This document shows, piece after piece, positions 27,786-36,361 of a DNA stretch of 64,000 nt. The first letter of the stretch is position 1; each line of letters starts with the position of its first letter. The position numbers were made by a program, and so were the translations under genes. Origin of the DNA: DUPU01 sp050952465. Its GTDB lineage: Bacteria > Bacillota > Dehalobacteriia > Dehalobacteriales > Dehalobacteriaceae. The notes beneath the pieces are model-generated. The model searched no databases, was not told where the DNA came from, and saw only the letters and a list, made by a program, of their open reading frames with translations. The stretch is from positions 168,958 through 232,957 of the forward strand of contig JBMNKZ010000006.1 of the NCBI GenBank assembly GCA_050952465.1, written 5' to 3'.

Positions 27786-29219
27786 TTGCTGATGCTCTCA
27801 AGGAATGAACTGGAAAAGATATTAGAGGCAGCTTTAGAAGAAGGAGGCGATTTTGCCGACGTTTTTTTGGAGAAGAAAATTACAACCGGAATTGGATGCG
27901 AAGATAATAAAATTGAGCGGGTCAATACCGGGATAGACATCGGAGCCGGAGTACGGGTAATCAGCGGCACCACTACTTCTTATGCATATACTAATGATTT
28001 ATCCCTTCATAGCTTATTGCAAATAGCTAATGTAGCATCTAGGGCTGCCAAAAGTGGACGTCAAATTAAACCCATTAAAATTAATAAAAAGGTGCCCCAG
28101 TTTGATTTTAAGATAGAACTTCCCCCGGATCATGTACCTGTTTCGGATAAGGTGGGACAGGTGGAACGAGCAAATAAAGCAGCCCGGGGTGTTAGTGAGA
28201 AAATTAAACAAGTGACGGTAGGTTATGGGGATAGCATACAGGATGTAGTCATAGCAAATTCTCTAGGAACTTATGTGGAAGACAGAAGAATTCGTACTCG
28301 CTTTGTGGTAAATTCTGTAGCCTCTGATGCGGGGCAAGTCCAAACTGGTTATGAAGCTTTAGGTGGGACAGAAGGTTATGAAATCTTTAAAACCCATTCC
28401 ACAGAGGAATTAGGGGAAACTGCAAGCCGAAGGGCTATTGAGCTCCTTCAGGCTGATCCGGCTCCGGCAGGAAAAATGCCGGTGGTGATGGCGGCGGAAG
28501 CTGGCGGGACTATGGTTCATGAAGCCTGCGGCCACGGATTGGAAGCTGATTTGGTGCAAAAAAAGTTGTCCGTATATCAAGGAAAGTTAGGACAAAATGT
28601 AGCATCTCCTTTGGTGACAGTAGTAGATGACGCTACAATTAAAGGTAAATACGGTACCTTACGCTTTGATGATGAAGGAAATCATGGTCGAAAGAAAGTT
28701 CTAATTGCCGACGGCGTGTTGAAAGGCTATATGTATGACCACCTCACCGCAGAAAAGGATCACCGGGAGTCAACCGGTAACGGACGGAGAGAATCTTTTC
28801 GAGAAAAACCCATTCCCCGGATGACCAACACCTATATAGCCTCCGGAAAAGATGATCCGGAAAAAATCATTAGAGAGACCCAAAAGGGTTTACTGGTACG
28901 GAAAATGGGCGGTGGCCAAGTCAATACCACCAACGGTGATTTTGTTTTTGATGTAGCTGAGGGTTATTTGATTCAAGATGGGGAGATTAAGAAAATGGTA
29001 CGGGGTGCTACCCTAACGGGAAATGGGCCGGAAGCACTGGTTTTAGTGGATCGGGTTGGCCGTGATTTGGGTTTTGCCATTGGTACATGTGGGAAAGATG
29101 GTCAAGGGGCACCTGTTTCGGATGCTCAGCCCACCATCCGCATTAAAGAATTAATTGTTGGGGGTACTGCCCATAATACTTCGGCAGAGTCTGCTAACGC
29201 CCAGATAAGAAGACTATAA
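27786..29219 (+). CDS. tldD: Metalloprotease TldD
   Basis: 477 residues. TldD and TldE (PmbA) form a heterodimeric zinc protease that degrades unfolded or modified peptides. The catalytic HExxxH is in TMVHEACGHGLEAD (about 238-251). The C-terminal beta barrel with GGGQVNTTNGDFVFDV and GTCGKDGQGAPVSDAQP is complete. The partner pmbA lies at 30788, separated by a histidine kinase gene, an unusual split. Start ATG behind GAAAGGATTG. Confidence 0.94.
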   Translation: MLMLSRNELEKILEAALEEGGDFADVFLEKKITTGIGCEDNKIERVNTGIDIGAGVRVISGTTTSYAYTNDLSLHSLLQIANVASRAAKSGRQIKPIKINKKVPQFDFKIELPPDHVPVSDKVGQVERANKAARGVSEKIKQVTVGYGDSIQDVVIANSLGTYVEDRRIRTRFVVNSVASDAGQVQTGYEALGGTEGYEIFKTHSTEELGETASRRAIELLQADPAPAGKMPVVMAAEAGGTMVHEACGHGLEADLVQKKLSVYQGKLGQNVASPLVTVVDDATIKGKYGTLRFDDEGNHGRKKVLIADGVLKGYMYDHLTAEKDHRESTGNGRRESFREKPIPRMTNTYIASGKDDPEKIIRETQKGLLVRKMGGGQVNTTNGDFVFDVAEGYLIQDGEIKKMVRGATLTGNGPEALVLVDRVGRDLGFAIGTCGKDGQGAPVSDAQPTIRIKELIVGGTAHNTSAESANAQIRRL

Positions 29220-29390
29220 CACCCTTTGGATATTAAGCATCATTCGTCGAAATTTTAGAGAAACTATCGGAAAAAACTTTGTTTTTTTGGATTGGAAAAT
29301 AGTAAAAGATGTTGTAATATACAGTAAAAGGTAGGATGAAGTTAAAATTATGCAATAATTTTAGTTCATTTTAAGGGTGGTTAAGATCTA

Positions 29391-30524
29391 GTGTCTGAAT
29401 TAATCGAAAACTTAGTATCGGATCAAGATAATACCTTCTCAAGTCGTATGGCTAAGGAATGTAATATTAACCCTTTACTGTTAGAAGATTATTACAATAT
29501 TTTTTTTCAAGATTCTCCAGACGCAATATTTTTAATAAATAAAGAAAGAAAAATTGTATGGTTTAATGCTGTGGCAGAACAGTTAATAGCCATGGAAGAT
29601 GATTCTTTTAAGTGCTGGGAAAATGGTTTTGTATCAATCGTCAAAGATTTAATTAATGATTCATGGGAGAATCAGAGGGAGCATTATCATAGAGAAGAAA
29701 GCCTGATTTTAGGTGGAAAATATCTGACATTTTTATGGGATAGTCGATTAATTAGAGAAAATCATCAGTTAAAAGGCATAATTCTTATTGCTAAAGATAT
29801 TACCCAAAACAAATTGTTACACGAAGAACAAATTCACGCCAATATGCACAAAATTATTGATCAGGTGGCGTCGGGTTTGGCCCATGAAATTCGTAATCCT
29901 TTAACCGCGGTGCGAGGTTTTATTCAATTGCTCCACGAAAGCCTCAGGGTCTCGTCAAAAAGGGAATATTTACAGGTTGCCCTAGATGAATTAGATCGTG
30001 CGAATAATTTTATTAAAGATTTTTTACTATTTGCTCGACCGGCTGCTCCTAATTTTTCCTTGGTGCCTTTAGAACAAGTAATTCTTGAGGCTACCTCTCA
30101 GGTTGAGGCTCAGGCTTCATTGAAGAACATCCACTTTGAGTTTATGGTACCGGAAAATTTTCCCTTAATGTACTTGGATCAAGAGCAGATGACCCGGGCT
30201 TTTAGCAATATCTTGCAGAATGCGGTAGATTTTTCGGAACAAGGGAATATCAAAATCAGGGTTATTAACAATGAAAAAACTGATAAAATCTTGGTTAATA
30301 TTGAGGATATCGGATGTGGTATCCCTCATGAGAATTTAACCCGGGTTTTTGAGCCATTTTTTTCGACAAAGGAAGAGGCGCCGGGCCTGGGGTTAACCTT
30401 AGCTCAAACCATCATAAATAACCATGGGGGGAAAATCAGTATATGCAATAATCCGGACAAAGGAGTTTCTGTTACAGTGCATTTGCTTCATGTGTCCAAA
30501 TATCCCGATATAATGGGGTGTTAG
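29391..30524 (+). CDS. Cytoplasmic PAS-domain sensor histidine kinase
   Basis: 377 residues with GTG start, no membrane segment. A PAS domain (about 40-145; DAIFLINKERKIVWFNAVAEQLI) precedes HisKA with the phospho-acceptor His in GLAHEIRNPLTAVRGFIQLL (about 165). HATPase_c follows: N box ILQNAVDFSEQG, G1 DIGCGIP, F box EPFFSTKE and G2 APGLGLTLAQ. No response regulator gene is adjacent. Soluble PAS kinases of this type feed Spo0A in clostridia and bacilli. With spo0A and spoIIIA in the same window a sporulation kinase role is plausible but unproved. A terminator follows. Confidence 0.85.
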   Translation: MSELIENLVSDQDNTFSSRMAKECNINPLLLEDYYNIFFQDSPDAIFLINKERKIVWFNAVAEQLIAMEDDSFKCWENGFVSIVKDLINDSWENQREHYHREESLILGGKYLTFLWDSRLIRENHQLKGIILIAKDITQNKLLHEEQIHANMHKIIDQVASGLAHEIRNPLTAVRGFIQLLHESLRVSSKREYLQVALDELDRANNFIKDFLLFARPAAPNFSLVPLEQVILEATSQVEAQASLKNIHFEFMVPENFPLMYLDQEQMTRAFSNILQNAVDFSEQGNIKIRVINNEKTDKILVNIEDIGCGIPHENLTRVFEPFFSTKEEAPGLGLTLAQTIINNHGGKISICNNPDKGVSVTVHLLHVSKYPDIMGC

Positions 30525-30613
30525 ATGTGTCTGCCTCTATAGGTGACAGGTATCTTTTGGATTTTCAGTCGGTAAGACAATCTAGTAACCTCAAAACAGA
30601 AATTTAACTTATA

Positions 30614-30637
30614 AAAAGCCAGGGGCTTTTTATTTTT
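30614..30637 (+). terminator. Terminator after the histidine kinase
   Basis: AAAAGCC (30614-30620) pairs with GGCTTTT (30624-30630) and is followed by TATTTTTTT. It isolates the kinase transcript from pmbA. Confidence 0.85.
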
Positions 30638-30787
30638 TTAGATGTTGTGTTATTCTAAAGGATAACTTTGTTGTCCAAACATAATTCCGTCTAAAACTTA
30701 TTCTTCCATTTATAGAAGGAATACTTTTACTTTGGTTGAATAATACTAACCAATAAACAAAGTGGGAATGTTAGGAGGAAAAAATAA

Positions 30788-32137
30788 TTGCCGGAAATAA
30801 ATTTGCAAAAAATCGGACACAAAGTATTGAAAATAGCTTCTTCCCTTGGTGTATCTTCAGCCGAGGTTTTTTTAAGCAAATCAAGGGATTTGTCCATAGA
30901 GGTCAGTAACCAGCAGGTGGAAACGATGAAATTAGCAGAGGAACAAGGTGTAAGCATTAGAATATTTCAAAATAATAAATTGGGATTTGTCTATTCCTCG
31001 GATTTTACAGATTCCGCCTTGGATCAAATGGTCTCTCAGGCCATAGCAAATGCGAAAAATACGGCTGATGATAGGTTTTATATATTACCATCAAAACCTC
31101 CTGAAAAATATCCGGAATTGGATTTGTTTGATGAGAATATTCCTCGGGTACCTGTGGAAGAAAAAATTGCTTTAGCTAAGGACATCGAAAGCAGGGCTCG
31201 AAAATATGATTCAAGAATTAAAATAACAGAAAGATGTGCCTATTCAGATTCCAGCTATGAAGTAGCTGTTTATAATTCCTTAGGTGTATCCGGTGAGTAT
31301 CAGGGAACATATTGCGGTGCCTCGGCTTTTTTGGTTGCGGAAGAACAGGGAGATTCTCAAACCGGTTTCGGTTTTCAGTATAAATTAAAATATAAAGAAC
31401 TGGATCCGGGATTTATTGCTAATGAAGCAGCTCAAAAGGCAGTGCGCATGCTGGGAGCGAAAGGAATCAATACCAGGAGTATGGTTACCGTAATTGATCC
31501 TTATGTGGCTACTAATTTTTTAGGTTTAATGGCCAAGTCCTTATCCGCGGAATCAGTACAAAAAGGAAAATCAAGATTAGCTGGCAAAATTAATGAACAA
31601 GTTATTTCTCCCTTAATTTCCATAATAGATGATGGGTCAAAAGAAGGGGCAATTATGTCCTCGCCTTTTGACGGTGAGGGAGTACCCTGTCGGAAAAACG
31701 TTTTAATTAAAAAGGGCAGATTACAAGGTTTTCTACATAATACTTATACCGCGGCAAAAGAAGGCAAAAGATCCACGGGAAACGCAGTAAGAGGATCATA
31801 TAAAAGTACTCCGGAAGTCGGCACCACCAATTTCTATATTGAAAACGGCACCCTACCCAAAGAAAAATTACTGAATCAGGTAGTGGAAGGGATTTATATT
31901 ACCGATGTATTAGGCATGCATACAGCTAACCCGATATCAGGAGATTTTTCTTTGGGTGCGGCGGGATTATTAATTAAAAAGGGGGAATTTACCCGACCTG
32001 TCCGAGGGATTGCCATTGCCGGTAATATTTTTGATTTATTTAATGCAATTGATGCTGTAGCTTCAGACCTAACTTTCTTTGTAGGGAAGGGAAGTCCAAC
32101 TTTGAGAATTTCTAACATGACCGTAAGTGGTAACTAA
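30788..32137 (+). CDS. pmbA: TldD/PmbA family protein TldE
   Basis: 449 residues, start TTG behind TAGGAGG. It is the non-catalytic partner of TldD: it has the same two-domain fold but no HExxxH. AEVFLSKSRDLSIEVSNQQVETMKLAEEQG is the N-terminal domain signature. The C-terminal barrel has SPFDGEGVPCRKNVLIKKG, STGNAVRGSYKSTPEVGTTNFY and DVLGMHTANPISGDFSLGA. Full length. Lies 1.6 kb after tldD. Confidence 0.92.
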   Translation: MPEINLQKIGHKVLKIASSLGVSSAEVFLSKSRDLSIEVSNQQVETMKLAEEQGVSIRIFQNNKLGFVYSSDFTDSALDQMVSQAIANAKNTADDRFYILPSKPPEKYPELDLFDENIPRVPVEEKIALAKDIESRARKYDSRIKITERCAYSDSSYEVAVYNSLGVSGEYQGTYCGASAFLVAEEQGDSQTGFGFQYKLKYKELDPGFIANEAAQKAVRMLGAKGINTRSMVTVIDPYVATNFLGLMAKSLSAESVQKGKSRLAGKINEQVISPLISIIDDGSKEGAIMSSPFDGEGVPCRKNVLIKKGRLQGFLHNTYTAAKEGKRSTGNAVRGSYKSTPEVGTTNFYIENGTLPKEKLLNQVVEGIYITDVLGMHTANPISGDFSLGAAGLLIKKGEFTRPVRGIAIAGNIFDLFNAIDAVASDLTFFVGKGSPTLRISNMTVSGN

Positions 32138-32297
32138 GTCACATATCACTACCAATAGGCAATGACATCCTGTCTTATATCTGTCGCTATCGCTCAGGAC
32201 TATATTAAGTTTAAAGTTAAAATCATAGTAGTAAGTTAAATACTGTTCAAAAAAATAAATCTATGATAAAATGCTAACGAAAGGGTGGTGGTAAGGT

Positions 32298-32750
32298 ATG
32301 GCAAAAATTCTCGTCCTCCATGGCCCGAACCTGAATCTTTTAGGGCAAAGGGAACCTAAGTTTTACGGCAAGGTCACCTTAGAGGAAATTAACCAGAGCC
32401 TTACCCGCTTAGCAGAAGAAAACGGCGTAGAGGTGGTTTGTTTCCAGTCCAATTCCGAAGGAGAAATCATAGACCTTTTACATAAAGAGGGTATGGAGGC
32501 TGATTGTGTGATCTTAAACCCAGCGGCCTATACCCATTACAGCATTGCTATTCGTGATGCGGTAAAAGGCATAAGAACTCCAGTGATTGAAGTTCATTTA
32601 TCAAATATTTATGCCAGAGAAGATTTCCGGCAACATTCTGTGATCGCCCCAGTGGCCATCGGACAGATCAGCGGCTTTGGACATGCTAGCTACCAAATGG
32701 CATTTTTTGTCGCACTGAATATCATCAAAGCTAAGAATACTACCAAATAA
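32298..32750 (+). CDS. aroQ: Type II 3-dehydroquinate dehydratase
   Basis: 150 residues, dodecameric type II enzyme. ILVLHGPNLNLLGQREPKFYG is the active-site loop with catalytic Tyr, FQSNSEGEIIDLLH binds substrate, NPAAYTHYSIAIRDA and VIEVHLSNIYAREDFR(Q)HS hold the remaining catalytic residues, and GQISGFG ends the site. It lies just before efp, the usual clostridial aroQ-(pepP)-efp order, but here without the Xaa-Pro peptidase gene often found between them. Confidence 0.97.
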   Translation: MAKILVLHGPNLNLLGQREPKFYGKVTLEEINQSLTRLAEENGVEVVCFQSNSEGEIIDLLHKEGMEADCVILNPAAYTHYSIAIRDAVKGIRTPVIEVHLSNIYAREDFRQHSVIAPVAIGQISGFGHASYQMAFFVALNIIKAKNTTK

Positions 32751-32789
32751 TAAACAGTAAAGATTAAATAACAACTAGGGGGTATTTCA

Positions 32790-33347
32790 ATGATTTCATC
32801 AAATGATTTCCGTACTGGAGTTACCATTGAGATAGATGGTGATGCCTATCAGGTGGTGGATTTCCAGCATGTGAAACCTGGCAAGGGATCTGCTTTTGTT
32901 CGAACCAAGCTTAAAAATGTCCGAACTGGAGGAGTCGTGGAAAAAACCTTTGCAGCTGGGGAAAAGCTACCCAAGGCTCATCTGGAACGAAAGGAAATGC
33001 AGTATCTATATCATGACGGTGATTCATTTATCATGATGGATGTTAATAATTATGAGCAGATGCCTTTAAGCGATGAGCAAGTGGGTGAAGGCAAAAAGTT
33101 TTTAAAAGAAAATATGAATTTATTTATTCTTCTCTTCCAAGGTAATGTAATCGGCGTAGATCTGCCCAGCCAGGTTAATCTGGAAGTGACGGAAACTGAG
33201 CCGGGTATCAAAGGAGACACTGCCTCCGGTGGATCGAAACCTGCTACTCTGGAAACAGGTGCGGTGGTAAGAGTGCCATTCTTTATTAATGTAGGTGATG
33301 TGATTTCTGTGAATACCAAAACCGGGGAATATATCGGAAGAGCTTAA
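32790..33347 (+). CDS. efp: Translation elongation factor P
   Basis: 185 residues. EF-P binds the ribosome E site and rescues stalling at proline runs. MISSNDFRTGVTIEIDGDAYQVVDFQHVKPGKGSAFVR is domain I. Its loop KPGKG carries the residue that is modified in some bacteria (here Lys). Domains II and III follow, ending VPFFINVGDVISVNTKTGEYIGRA. Start ATG behind CTAGGGGGT. Full length. Confidence 0.97.
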   Translation: MISSNDFRTGVTIEIDGDAYQVVDFQHVKPGKGSAFVRTKLKNVRTGGVVEKTFAAGEKLPKAHLERKEMQYLYHDGDSFIMMDVNNYEQMPLSDEQVGEGKKFLKENMNLFILLFQGNVIGVDLPSQVNLEVTETEPGIKGDTASGGSKPATLETGAVVRVPFFINVGDVISVNTKTGEYIGRA

Positions 33348-33484
33348 TCCAATGGATATTGATTATTGACGGCCATAAATGACAAAACTTATCTTATGAT
33401 AAAAACTGGTTTATGAGTATAATTTCCAAATTGGTGGAATAATAGGTTACGTTAAGGTTTTAAATTTAGGAAAGGAGGATGAGT

Positions 33485-33946
33485 ATGAAGGATTTAAAGG
33501 AACAAGTAGCATATTTACAGGGTTTGGCTGAAGGGTTGGATGTATCCGATGCTACCAAAGAAGGTAAGATTATTAAGCAAATAATCAATGTCCTGGAAGG
33601 GGTTGCCCTTTCTATTGATGATCTTAGAATGCAGCAAGCTGATATGGAAACATATTTAGAGAGTATTGATGATGATCTTAATGATTTAGAAGAAGATTTT
33701 TACGAAGATGAAGAGGACGACACTGATTACGTGGAAGTAAAATGTCCGCGCTGTCATGATATTGTGTGTTTTGACGCAGATATTTTAGAGGATGATGATT
33801 TAGTCGAGGTCACCTGCCCTCGGTGCAATGAAGTAGTCTTTATCAATGATGGAAATTATGATGATCTGTGCACATGCGGGGAGGATCATCATGAACATGA
33901 TGAAGATTTCACTGAAGAAACAACTAAAAAGACAGAAGATATTTAA
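33485..33946 (+). CDS. CD1247-type N-terminal domain protein with zinc ribbon
   Basis: 153 residues. The helical N-terminus MKDLKEQVAYLQGLAEGLDVSDATKEGKIIKQIINVLE is the conserved domain of a Firmicutes family of unknown function. A very acidic stretch (about 60-82) leads to two CxxC pairs (KCPRCHDIVCF and TCPRCNEVVFI) that form one zinc ribbon. The tail is His/Glu-rich with CTCGEDHHEHDED. I place the start at 33485, six bases after AAAGGAGG; the ATG at 33479 directly abuts that site. It stands just before spoIIIAA, as in many clostridia. Function unknown. Confidence 0.8.
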   Translation: MKDLKEQVAYLQGLAEGLDVSDATKEGKIIKQIINVLEGVALSIDDLRMQQADMETYLESIDDDLNDLEEDFYEDEEDDTDYVEVKCPRCHDIVCFDADILEDDDLVEVTCPRCNEVVFINDGNYDDLCTCGEDHHEHDEDFTEETTKKTEDI

Positions 33947-33948
33947 GG

Positions 33949-33972
33949 AAGGCTTTAAGCCTTCTTTTTTTT
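33949..33972 (+). terminator. Terminator before spoIIIAA
   Basis: GAAGGCTT-T-AAGCCTTC is a near-perfect palindrome right after the stop codon, followed by a run of eight T. It separates the zinc-ribbon gene from the mother-cell spoIIIA operon. Confidence 0.88.
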
Positions 33973-34024
33973 GTTCTAAATTGCTTGTCCCTATAATATG
34001 AATAAGTTATAAGGGGGGACAAAG

Positions 34025-35035
34025 GTGGCAAGTCTTCTGGAAATATCTAAAAATAGTTATTCATTTTCCATTGCTCAAAAGATTAGGCAGGAAATTTTCC
34101 CTTATTTATCCCCTGACTTGAGGGTGCTTTTTAATAAGATTCCAGATCAAGAGCTGGAGGTCTTAGAAGAGATCCGATTAAGAATAAATGCTCCTGTTTT
34201 ATTAAAACAAAGACTGGGAGACAAATATCTGACTAAGAACGGGGTTTTAAATTCAAACTGGGAGACCGGTGTTTTGTGCACTGGGGAGACCATGAGTAAA
34301 ACAGTCGCTCTATTATGCAATTGTTCTATTTATGCATTGGAAGAAGAATTAAGGAAAGGGTTTCTTACTCTCCCAGGCGGACACCGGACAGGTTTTGTCG
34401 GACGGGCTGTCTTAGACGGGGGAAAGGTTAGGACATTAAAACATATCTCCGGGGTAAACATCAGAATTGCCCGCTTTATTTCCGGTTCTGCTTTAAAAAT
34501 TATCAGGCATTTGATTAAAGGGGATAATTTTCTAAATACGTTAATTATCTCCCCGCCCAGGGCCGGGAAGACCACTTTATTAAGAGATATCATCTGCCTT
34601 GTTTCCCATGGTTTTCCTGGTTTTCCTGCAATGGATGTTGGGTTGGTGGATGAACGATCGGAGATTGCCGGATGCTTAGATGGGGTGCCCCAGCTCCCTA
34701 TTGGACATCGCACCGATGTCTTAGATGGCTGCCCCAAGGCTGAAGGGATGATGATGTTGGTTCGTTCCATGTCGCCTCAGGTGATTGCTACAGATGAAAT
34801 TGGCCGAAAGGATGATGCAGAGGCGATCGAAGAAGTAATCAATGCCGGAATCAAGCTTTTAACCACAGTTCATGGCTATAACAAGGAGGATATTTTAAGG
34901 CGGCCGGTGATTAGAGAAATTTTAGCTCAAAAAGTCTTTGAAAGATATGTGGTTTTAAGCCGCAAAAATGGGCCGGGAACCATAGAAAATATTTTCAATG
35001 AGGAATGGATGCCTTTACAGGGAAGGGGGTTCTGA
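34025..35035 (+). CDS. spoIIIAA: Stage III sporulation ATPase SpoIIIAA
   Basis: 336 residues, GTG start behind AAGGGGGGAC. A secretion-type ATPase of the mother cell that energises the SpoIIIA-SpoIIQ feeding channel during engulfment. PPRAGKTTLLRDI is Walker A, VGLVDERSEIAG and VIATDEIGRKDDAEAI contain the Walker B and Asp box. First gene of the complete eight-gene operon. In known species the operon is read by sigma E. I did not find a convincing sigma-E promoter here. An imperfect hairpin (33987-34020) covers the ribosome-binding site. Confidence 0.95.
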   Translation: MASLLEISKNSYSFSIAQKIRQEIFPYLSPDLRVLFNKIPDQELEVLEEIRLRINAPVLLKQRLGDKYLTKNGVLNSNWETGVLCTGETMSKTVALLCNCSIYALEEELRKGFLTLPGGHRTGFVGRAVLDGGKVRTLKHISGVNIRIARFISGSALKIIRHLIKGDNFLNTLIISPPRAGKTTLLRDIICLVSHGFPGFPAMDVGLVDERSEIAGCLDGVPQLPIGHRTDVLDGCPKAEGMMMLVRSMSPQVIATDEIGRKDDAEAIEEVINAGIKLLTTVHGYNKEDILRRPVIREILAQKVFERYVVLSRKNGPGTIENIFNEEWMPLQGRGF

Positions 35036-35036
35036 G

Positions 35037-35555
35037 ATGTTAAAATTCATTGGTGCCTTATTGGTGATTATTTCTTTTGGGATGATTGGGACAGTATTAG
35101 GAAGAAATATGACAAAACATGCTGATGAATTAAGACAGCTTCAGTTTGGCCTATCTGCACTGGAAACAGAAATTATGTATGCTCTTACTCCTTTACCTCA
35201 AGCATTAATGATTGTGTCAAAACAAACCCGGGGGGTGGTAGGCAGATTTTTTGCCGAAGTTAGCTATGAATTAAATAACAGGCAAGGGCAGACAGCAGGT
35301 GAAGCCTGGTCCAAAGCGTTAGAAAAAATTTCGCCCTATCTCATGCTTACAGAAGGGGAATTATGCTCACTGGAGCAATTCGGCCAGGGGCTAGGGTCTT
35401 CTGATCGGGAGGATCAATTAAAACGCCTGACTAGTATTAAAATGCAATTGGCAGCCCGGGAAAAAACAGTAGAAACAGAAAAAGGCCAGTTTCAAAAGAT
35501 TTGGCAGACCCTGGGCTGGGCATCTGGGCTGGTAGTAACCCTTTTATTTATATGA
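35037..35555 (+). CDS. spoIIIAB: Stage III sporulation protein AB
   Basis: 172 residues. The start ATG lies one base after the spoIIIAA stop, behind AAGGGGG. N-terminal membrane segment (about 3-21), a helical GspF-like cytoplasmic domain (RQLQFGLSALETEIMYALTPLPQAL is its signature) and a C-terminal membrane segment (LGWASGLVVTLLFI). It is the platform component of the feeding channel. Confidence 0.93.
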   Translation: MLKFIGALLVIISFGMIGTVLGRNMTKHADELRQLQFGLSALETEIMYALTPLPQALMIVSKQTRGVVGRFFAEVSYELNNRQGQTAGEAWSKALEKISPYLMLTEGELCSLEQFGQGLGSSDREDQLKRLTSIKMQLAAREKTVETEKGQFQKIWQTLGWASGLVVTLLFI

Positions 35556-35590
35556 TTTCCTAAACTAAATTGATGGGAGAAAGGACGATT

Positions 35591-35797
35591 ATGATGATGG
35601 GCCATATTGAAGTAATTTTTTTCCTGACAGCTTTAGCAATTGGCGTAACAATTTTACATACTTTTTTGAAACAGGCCGGAAGGGACGAATATGCCTACAT
35701 GACCCTAGTTGTAGGTATGGCAATTGGATTGATTAAAATTATTCCGGTAATTATGGATCTTTTTGCAAAGGTACAAAGTGTTTTTAATCTCTATTAG
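35591..35797 (+). CDS. spoIIIAC: Stage III sporulation protein AC
   Basis: 68 residues, two membrane segments (about 6-26 and 37-58) with the loop KQAGRDEYAYM. The start is at one of the ATG codons from 35591, seven bases after GGGAGAAAGG. The in-frame TTG at 35570 would swallow that site. Small membrane part of the SpoIIIA channel complex. Confidence 0.92.
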   Translation: MMMGHIEVIFFLTALAIGVTILHTFLKQAGRDEYAYMTLVVGMAIGLIKIIPVIMDLFAKVQSVFNLY

Positions 35798-35817
35798 CAG
35801 AGCCAGGAGGAGATTTT

Positions 35818-36210
35818 GTGGAAGTTTTATTTGTCATTATTAGTTTGGCATTGGTTACCACTGTACTTATAGTGTTTGTTAATGATAGTAAGCTTCCTGG
35901 CCTGGGTGTGGTGATCAGTGTATTTGTTGGGGCATTAATATTCATTCAGATACTTCCAAAAATTTCTTATGTAATTTTTGTATTTGAAGAATTGGCATCC
36001 CGGGCCAGTCTTAATACCTTCTACTTAGCCACCATTTTTAAAATTATCGGTATTTCTTATATTGCGGAATTTGGGGCTCAAGTATGCCGAGATGCAGGAC
36101 AGGGGGCAATTGCCACAAAGGTTGAATTTGCTGCAAAGGTTTTGGTAATGGTGTTAGCTATTCCTATTATTGCTGCAATCTTAGAATCGGTGGTACGTCT
36201 TTTACCCTAG
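35818..36210 (+). CDS. spoIIIAD: Stage III sporulation protein AD
   Basis: 130 residues, GTG start behind AGGAGG. Four hydrophobic segments; IFKIIGISYIAEFGAQVCRDAGQGAIATKVEFAAKV is the conserved SpoIIIAD/AC-like core. Channel complex membrane protein. Followed by a palindromic repeat before spoIIIAE. Confidence 0.93.
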   Translation: MEVLFVIISLALVTTVLIVFVNDSKLPGLGVVISVFVGALIFIQILPKISYVIFVFEELASRASLNTFYLATIFKIIGISYIAEFGAQVCRDAGQGAIATKVEFAAKVLVMVLAIPIIAAILESVVRLLP

Positions 36211-36281
36211 TAGGGGCGATTCATGAATCGCCCGGTTATGGAACTGGGGCAAATCAGCGGGGAATAGTGAATCGTCCCTAC
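36210..36281. repeat. Palindromic intergenic repeat inside the spoIIIA operon
   Basis: GTAGGGGCGATTCA (36210-36223) and TGAATCGTCCCTAC (36268-36281) are inverted copies with one mismatch. Within the left arm, GGGCGATTCATGAATCGCCC (36213-36232) is itself a perfect palindrome. The size (72 bases) and GTAGGG ends resemble a non-autonomous miniature or REP-like element. It starts at the last base of the spoIIIAD stop codon and occupies most of the 151-base gap before spoIIIAE. Similar GTAGGG-palindrome fragments occur near 4379, 55096 and 60890. Confidence 0.65.
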
Positions 36282-36361
36282 ATTACAATTTACAGGTATA
36301 CATACCATCAAATGTTAGAAAACATGTTGAAACGTGGCGATTTGGGAAGGGGTGCGAAATT

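Noticed and set aside
36211..36361. Promoter or attenuator splitting spoIIIAD from spoIIIAE
   Set aside because: The gap is explained by the palindromic repeat. No T-run terminator and no convincing promoter pair were seen.
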